This document shows, piece after piece, positions 60,636-64,000 of a DNA stretch of 64,000 bases (within the stretch, counting starts at the first letter, position 1; each line of letters opens with the position of its first letter). The notes beneath the pieces were generated by a model. It saw only the letters and a list, made by a program, of their open reading frames with translations, ran no database searches and was not told where the DNA came from. The DNA is from Dehalobacterium formicoaceticum (GTDB taxonomy: Bacteria > Bacillota > Dehalobacteriia > Dehalobacteriales > Dehalobacteriaceae). A program made the translations under genes and the position numbers. Where the stretch lies: contig NZ_CP022121.1 of assembly GCF_002224645.1 (NCBI RefSeq), positions 1,054,001 through 1,118,000 on the forward strand, in the 5' to 3' direction.

Positions 60636-61955
60636 ATGAACAGCAGCGTATGTGAAGTCTTGGAGTTTGTGAAGGAGAACGACGTCAAATTTGTCCGGCT
60701 TGGTTTTTGTGACCCCTTTGGCTTTCAAAAAAACATTTCGATCATGGCGGATGAATTATCCTTCGCATTTGAAAACGGCGTCTCATTTGACGCCCACGCG
60801 ATCAAAGGTTTTCGCGATGTCATGCGCTCGGATTTGCTGCTGTTCCCCGATCCTGCCACGTTTATGGTGTTGCCATGGCGGCCGGGTCCGGGCAGAGTCG
60901 CGCGTTTTTATTGTGATATTAAAAATCCGGATGGCTCCGTATTTCCCCATGACGGTAGATATTTATTAAAGCGTGTTATCGAGGGGTGCGAAAAAATGGG
61001 CTACACTTGTATGATCGGTGCGGAATGTGAGTTTTACCTTTTCAAGATCGGCGAGGATGGGGAACCGACCGGTGTAACCCTTGACAAAGGCGGGTATCTG
61101 GATATTTCGCCCCTGGACCGGGGAGAGGATATTCGCCGGGAAATATGCCTGACCCTTGAGGAAATGGGAATCAAACCGGAATCCTCCCACCATGAGCAAG
61201 GGCCGGGGCAAAACGAGATAGATTTTAAGTTCGGCAACGCCTTGGAAAGCGCCGATAATCTGTTGACGTTTAAGTCCGTAGTCAAATCGGTCGCCGCGCG
61301 CAACGGATTGTTCGCGTCTTTCATGCCGAAACCGATACCGACCGCTGCCGGGAGCGGATTGCACATCAATCTCTCTCTTGCCCAAAATGGGATAAATATT
61401 TTCAAAAACGTAAGCGAGGGACACTCCAATATCGTAGAGAGCTTTATTGCCGGAATACTCTCAAAAACAGCCGAGATAACCCTGTTTCTCAATCCTCTTG
61501 CCAATTCTTACGAACGCTTTGGAGCGTTTGAAGCTCCGAAGTATCTGTCCTGGTCACATCAAAACCGCTCCCAGCTGGTAAGGATTCCAGCCGCAATCGG
61601 TGAAAAGGTTAGAATGGAATTGCGTTCACCGGACCCGTCAATCAATCCCCATCTCGCCTTTGCCTTGATTTTAGCCGCCGGGTTGGAGGGGATTGAAAAA
61701 GGCTTGATTCTGCCCCCCGCCGTTGACGCGGATTTATATACAGCACCGGAAAGCGTGATAAGTAATCTTACTCTGCTGCCGGACAGTCTTGATCAGGCCA
61801 TTCATCTTGCGCGGGACAGCAAGTTTGTGCATAGCGTGATGGGCGAGGAAATGCTCACAAAATATCTAGCTATTAAGGAAACCGAGGCGGCAGATTTTGC
61901 CGCCGCCGAGGATAAAGAGAGGTTTTACAAGGAGAGATACTTTAATTTAATATAA
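60636..61955 (+). CDS. glnA: Glutamine synthetase, type I
   Basis: A 439-residue GS that condenses glutamate with ammonia. Catalytic motifs: IGAECEFYLF, HHEQGPGQNEIDFKFG, MPKPIPTAAGSGLHINLSL and the ATP-site stretch with NRSQLVRIPA. The C-terminal region lacks the NLYDLPPEE-type adenylylation site, so it belongs to the short, non-adenylylated group. It begins 12 bases after glmS with AGGAGG and is followed by an ANTAR regulator, a pairing seen in Clostridia. Confidence 0.95.
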   Translation: MNSSVCEVLEFVKENDVKFVRLGFCDPFGFQKNISIMADELSFAFENGVSFDAHAIKGFRDVMRSDLLLFPDPATFMVLPWRPGPGRVARFYCDIKNPDGSVFPHDGRYLLKRVIEGCEKMGYTCMIGAECEFYLFKIGEDGEPTGVTLDKGGYLDISPLDRGEDIRREICLTLEEMGIKPESSHHEQGPGQNEIDFKFGNALESADNLLTFKSVVKSVAARNGLFASFMPKPIPTAAGSGLHINLSLAQNGINIFKNVSEGHSNIVESFIAGILSKTAEITLFLNPLANSYERFGAFEAPKYLSWSHQNRSQLVRIPAAIGEKVRMELRSPDPSINPHLAFALILAAGLEGIEKGLILPPAVDADLYTAPESVISNLTLLPDSLDQAIHLARDSKFVHSVMGEEMLTKYLAIKETEAADFAAAEDKERFYKERYFNLI

Positions 61956-61985
61956 GGGCTTAAGAGTATTTGGAAAGGCGGCGAA

Positions 61986-62558
61986 ATGATGGAAAGCGCT
62001 TTGATAATTTCAAACACGGAAAAAAGCATTACTTATTTTACCGAAATGTTAAGTGCGGCTTCTATCAATCAAATCGTTGCCTTACAATCATGCGCTGAAG
62101 CGCGGCGGCGGCGTTTAGAACAGGATTTCGATTTGATAATCATAAACGCGCCCCTTCGGGATGAATCTGGTGAGAGCTTATCAAGGCATTTTGCATCCAT
62201 AGGGATCAGTCAAGTTATTCTTGTTGTGGCAAATGAGCATTTTGAGGCTGTATCCGCGATCTGCGAAAATGACGGTGTGCTGACAATTTCCAAACCAATC
62301 AACAAGGCTGTATTTTGGTCGGCGTTGAAACTTGCGAGAGCGGCACAAAGCAGATTAAAGCGGATGCAAGATGAAAACAGCAGCTTGAAAAAGAAAATTG
62401 AAGATGTACGCATAGTTGGTCGGGCAAAATGCATATTGATTTCCCACCTCAATATGAGTGAACAAGAAGCGCACCGATATATAGAAAAACAAGCGATGGA
62501 TATGCGCACAACAAAAAGGGCGATTGCTGAGGGGATACTAAAAAATTATGAGAATTGA
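61986..62558 (+). CDS. ANTAR-domain RNA-binding antiterminator with pseudo-receiver
   Basis: A 190-residue regulator. Residues ~5-115 form a receiver-like fold in which the phospho-acceptor Asp appears replaced (DFDLIIINAPLRDESG). A coiled linker (~118-135) leads to the ANTAR domain ~140-188 (CILISHLNMSEQEAHRYIEK, MDMRTTKRAIAEGIL). ANTAR proteins bind paired hexaloop hairpins in leaders and prevent termination, typically in nitrogen genes. It overlaps purF by 11 bases. The operon leader at 57746-57999 is the obvious candidate target. Confidence 0.9.
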   Translation: MMESALIISNTEKSITYFTEMLSAASINQIVALQSCAEARRRRLEQDFDLIIINAPLRDESGESLSRHFASIGISQVILVVANEHFEAVSAICENDGVLTISKPINKAVFWSALKLARAAQSRLKRMQDENSSLKKKIEDVRIVGRAKCILISHLNMSEQEAHRYIEKQAMDMRTTKRAIAEGILKNYEN

Positions 62559-63957
62559 AGATAAATTAAACGAGGAATGTGCAGTTTTTGGGGTTAGTTT
62601 AACTACAGATGAGGCGGTGGGTCTTACCTATAACGGCTTGCTGTCGCTACAGCATCGCGGTCAGGAAGGGGCGGGCATCGCCGTAGTAGATGATAACAAT
62701 ATCCTGTATCACAAGGATGTGGGCCTTGTTAGTGAGGTATTTTGCGGCGGTGAGTTTAAAAATCTGTCTAAGGGAAGAATTGCTGTTGGACATACCCGCT
62801 ATTCGACAACCGGCAACAATAAAAGAGAAAACGTGGGACCATTCATAACAGAGTATTTGACAGGACGGATCGCGACTGCGCACAACGGCAATATCACAAA
62901 CGCGCTGGATTTACGGCATCAACTAAAAGAGAATGGACTTTATTTCCACGCGACCAGTGACAGCGAGGTTGTGTCATCATTGATCGCATATTGTATAACC
63001 AAAGAACAAAATACAGTGTTGGGTGTGGTCAAGGCGGCTGATTTCTTACAGGGAGCGTTTTCCCTTGTCATTGCAAGCGGTGATAATAAGCTTATTGCCG
63101 TGCGCGATCCAAACGGTTTCCGGCCCCTTTGTATTGGGCAAAATGGGATTGGTTATGCCATCGCGTCGGAGAGCTGCGCTTTGGAAGCTTGCGGGTTTGA
63201 GTTCATAAGGGATGTATTGCCAGGTGAGATCATTGTTGTAGAAAACGGCAGCCTGACCCATCAAGGAGTAAGGCTGGGTAACAAAGATGATGGGCACGGG
63301 CTATGTATTTTTGAGTATGTGTACTTTGCCAGACCCGATTCGGTAATCGACGGGCTAAGTATCTATGAAGCTCGTCACAATATGGGTACTGTTTTAGCTG
63401 AGGAATATCCCGTGGAGGCCGATATTGTCTGCGGCGTACCGGACAGTGGGCTGGAAGCCGCGAGCGGATACAGTGCACAAAGCGGGATACCGCTGGTGTC
63501 AGGTTTTGTTAAGAACCGTTATATCGGTAGGAGTTTTATCTATCCGACACAATCACAGCGAGATAGCGCTGTCCGGTTGAAACTCAATCCCCTTACAACA
63601 AATATCCAAGGGAAAAGAATTGTGCTTGTTGACGATTCTATCGTGCGCGGTACAACCAGCGAAAAGATTGTCAGGAGCTTAAAGAACGCGGGTGCGAAAG
63701 AGGTGCATGTGAGGATTTCGTCACCGCCCTTTCGCCATACCTGTCATTACGGAACAGATATCGACAGTGAGGAAAACCTGATCGCAAATCATATGGACAT
63801 CAATGAAATCCGTCATAAAATCGGCGCGGACAGTTTGGGATATATCAGCATAGAAGGATTAAAAAGAGCGTGCGGGAAGTGCGTGTTACCATTTTGCACA
63901 TCATGTTTCACTGGACACGGCGAAAGTATGCCCAGGAAAAAAGATATTTTTGAGTGA
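62548..63957 (+). CDS. purF: Amidophosphoribosyltransferase
   Basis: First committed step of purine synthesis: PRPP plus glutamine gives phosphoribosylamine. 469 residues. A short propeptide (MRIEDKLNEE) precedes catalytic Cys11 (CAVFGVSLTTDE), then GHTRYSTTGNN and the PRPP motif IVLVDDSIVRGTTSEKI. C-terminal cysteines (RACGKCVLPFCTSCF and the HTCHYGTD site) fit the 4Fe-4S cluster of the Bacillus-type enzyme. ATG 62548 lies in the end of the ANTAR gene. Confidence 0.96.
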   Translation: MRIEDKLNEECAVFGVSLTTDEAVGLTYNGLLSLQHRGQEGAGIAVVDDNNILYHKDVGLVSEVFCGGEFKNLSKGRIAVGHTRYSTTGNNKRENVGPFITEYLTGRIATAHNGNITNALDLRHQLKENGLYFHATSDSEVVSSLIAYCITKEQNTVLGVVKAADFLQGAFSLVIASGDNKLIAVRDPNGFRPLCIGQNGIGYAIASESCALEACGFEFIRDVLPGEIIVVENGSLTHQGVRLGNKDDGHGLCIFEYVYFARPDSVIDGLSIYEARHNMGTVLAEEYPVEADIVCGVPDSGLEAASGYSAQSGIPLVSGFVKNRYIGRSFIYPTQSQRDSAVRLKLNPLTTNIQGKRIVLVDDSIVRGTTSEKIVRSLKNAGAKEVHVRISSPPFRHTCHYGTDIDSEENLIANHMDINEIRHKIGADSLGYISIEGLKRACGKCVLPFCTSCFTGHGESMPRKKDIFE

Positions 63958-63974
63958 GGGAGTATGGTGGAGAT

Positions 63975-64000
63975 ATGAGTCAGCTTGTATTGGTGCTTGA
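63975..64000 (+). CDS. guaA: Start of next gene, probably GMP synthase, cut by window edge
   Basis: ATG 63975 with GGTGGAG upstream starts MSQLVLVL and runs off the edge. Clostridial GuaA proteins begin with a very similar stretch leading into VLDFGGQYNQ. Only eight residues are visible, so the name is a guess supported by the purine/glutamine context. Confidence 0.5.

Overview
The window looks like the chromosome of an anaerobic, endospore-forming member of the Bacillota, class Clostridia, most likely Peptococcaceae-like. This rests on sporulation genes (yabP, yabQ, spoIIE, a SpoIID-like lipoprotein, a SipL-like coat protein), S-layer homology proteins, strong AGGAGG ribosome sites with frequent GTG/TTG starts, and gene order. 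No 16S gene is present, so the placement is an inference.

A conserved backbone runs through the window in the order known from Bacillus subtilis: mazG, (hup), rqcP, yabP, yabQ, divIC, S1-domain protein, tRNA-Met, tRNA-Glu, spoIIE, tilS, ftsH, then folP-folB-folK, coaX, dusB, greA and lysS. Accessory cassettes are lodged between these genes: (i) 2.4-5.5 kb, a YeiH-type exporter with two small partners; (ii) 7.8-21.2 kb, a spore-surface island with a GDP-mannose-forming enzyme, six CotS-family kinase-like proteins (two with lost catalytic residues), two glycosyltransferases and a SipL-like LysM protein, interrupted by ppiB and gdhA; (iii) 29.7-41.6 kb, two receiver-like regulators followed by a cell-surface island: a secreted rhodanese, an 858-residue Cys-rich exported protein, a scaffoldin with three cohesins and three SLH domains, two dockerin proteins and a further SLH protein; (iv) 44.4-50.7 kb, transport and small-metabolism genes including birA and bioY, each with a BirA-type operator; (v) 52.6-55.3 kb, a regulator plus two dehydrogenase-like genes, one resembling acyl-ACP reductase; (vi) 57.7-64 kb, a glutamine-centred cluster purC-glmS-glnA-ANTAR-purF-(guaA).

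The most unusual content is the compact cohesin/dockerin/SLH system, which has no glycoside hydrolase. One N-terminal domain occurs in it twice, once fused to a dockerin and once to SLH repeats. The double pseudokinase pair beside the SipL-like gene and the acyl-ACP-reductase-like trio are the next best candidates for undescribed biology.

Three genes (the first CotS-like gene, tilS, an amidohydrolase) are each broken by what looks like one missing base in a G or C homopolymer. A common sequencing cause should be excluded before any biological reading. A ~113-bp three-hairpin element occurs twice in opposite orientation, each copy starting exactly at the stop codon of a gene (a DUF421 gene and greA). 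No CRISPR array, prophage, rRNA or intact transposase gene was seen.
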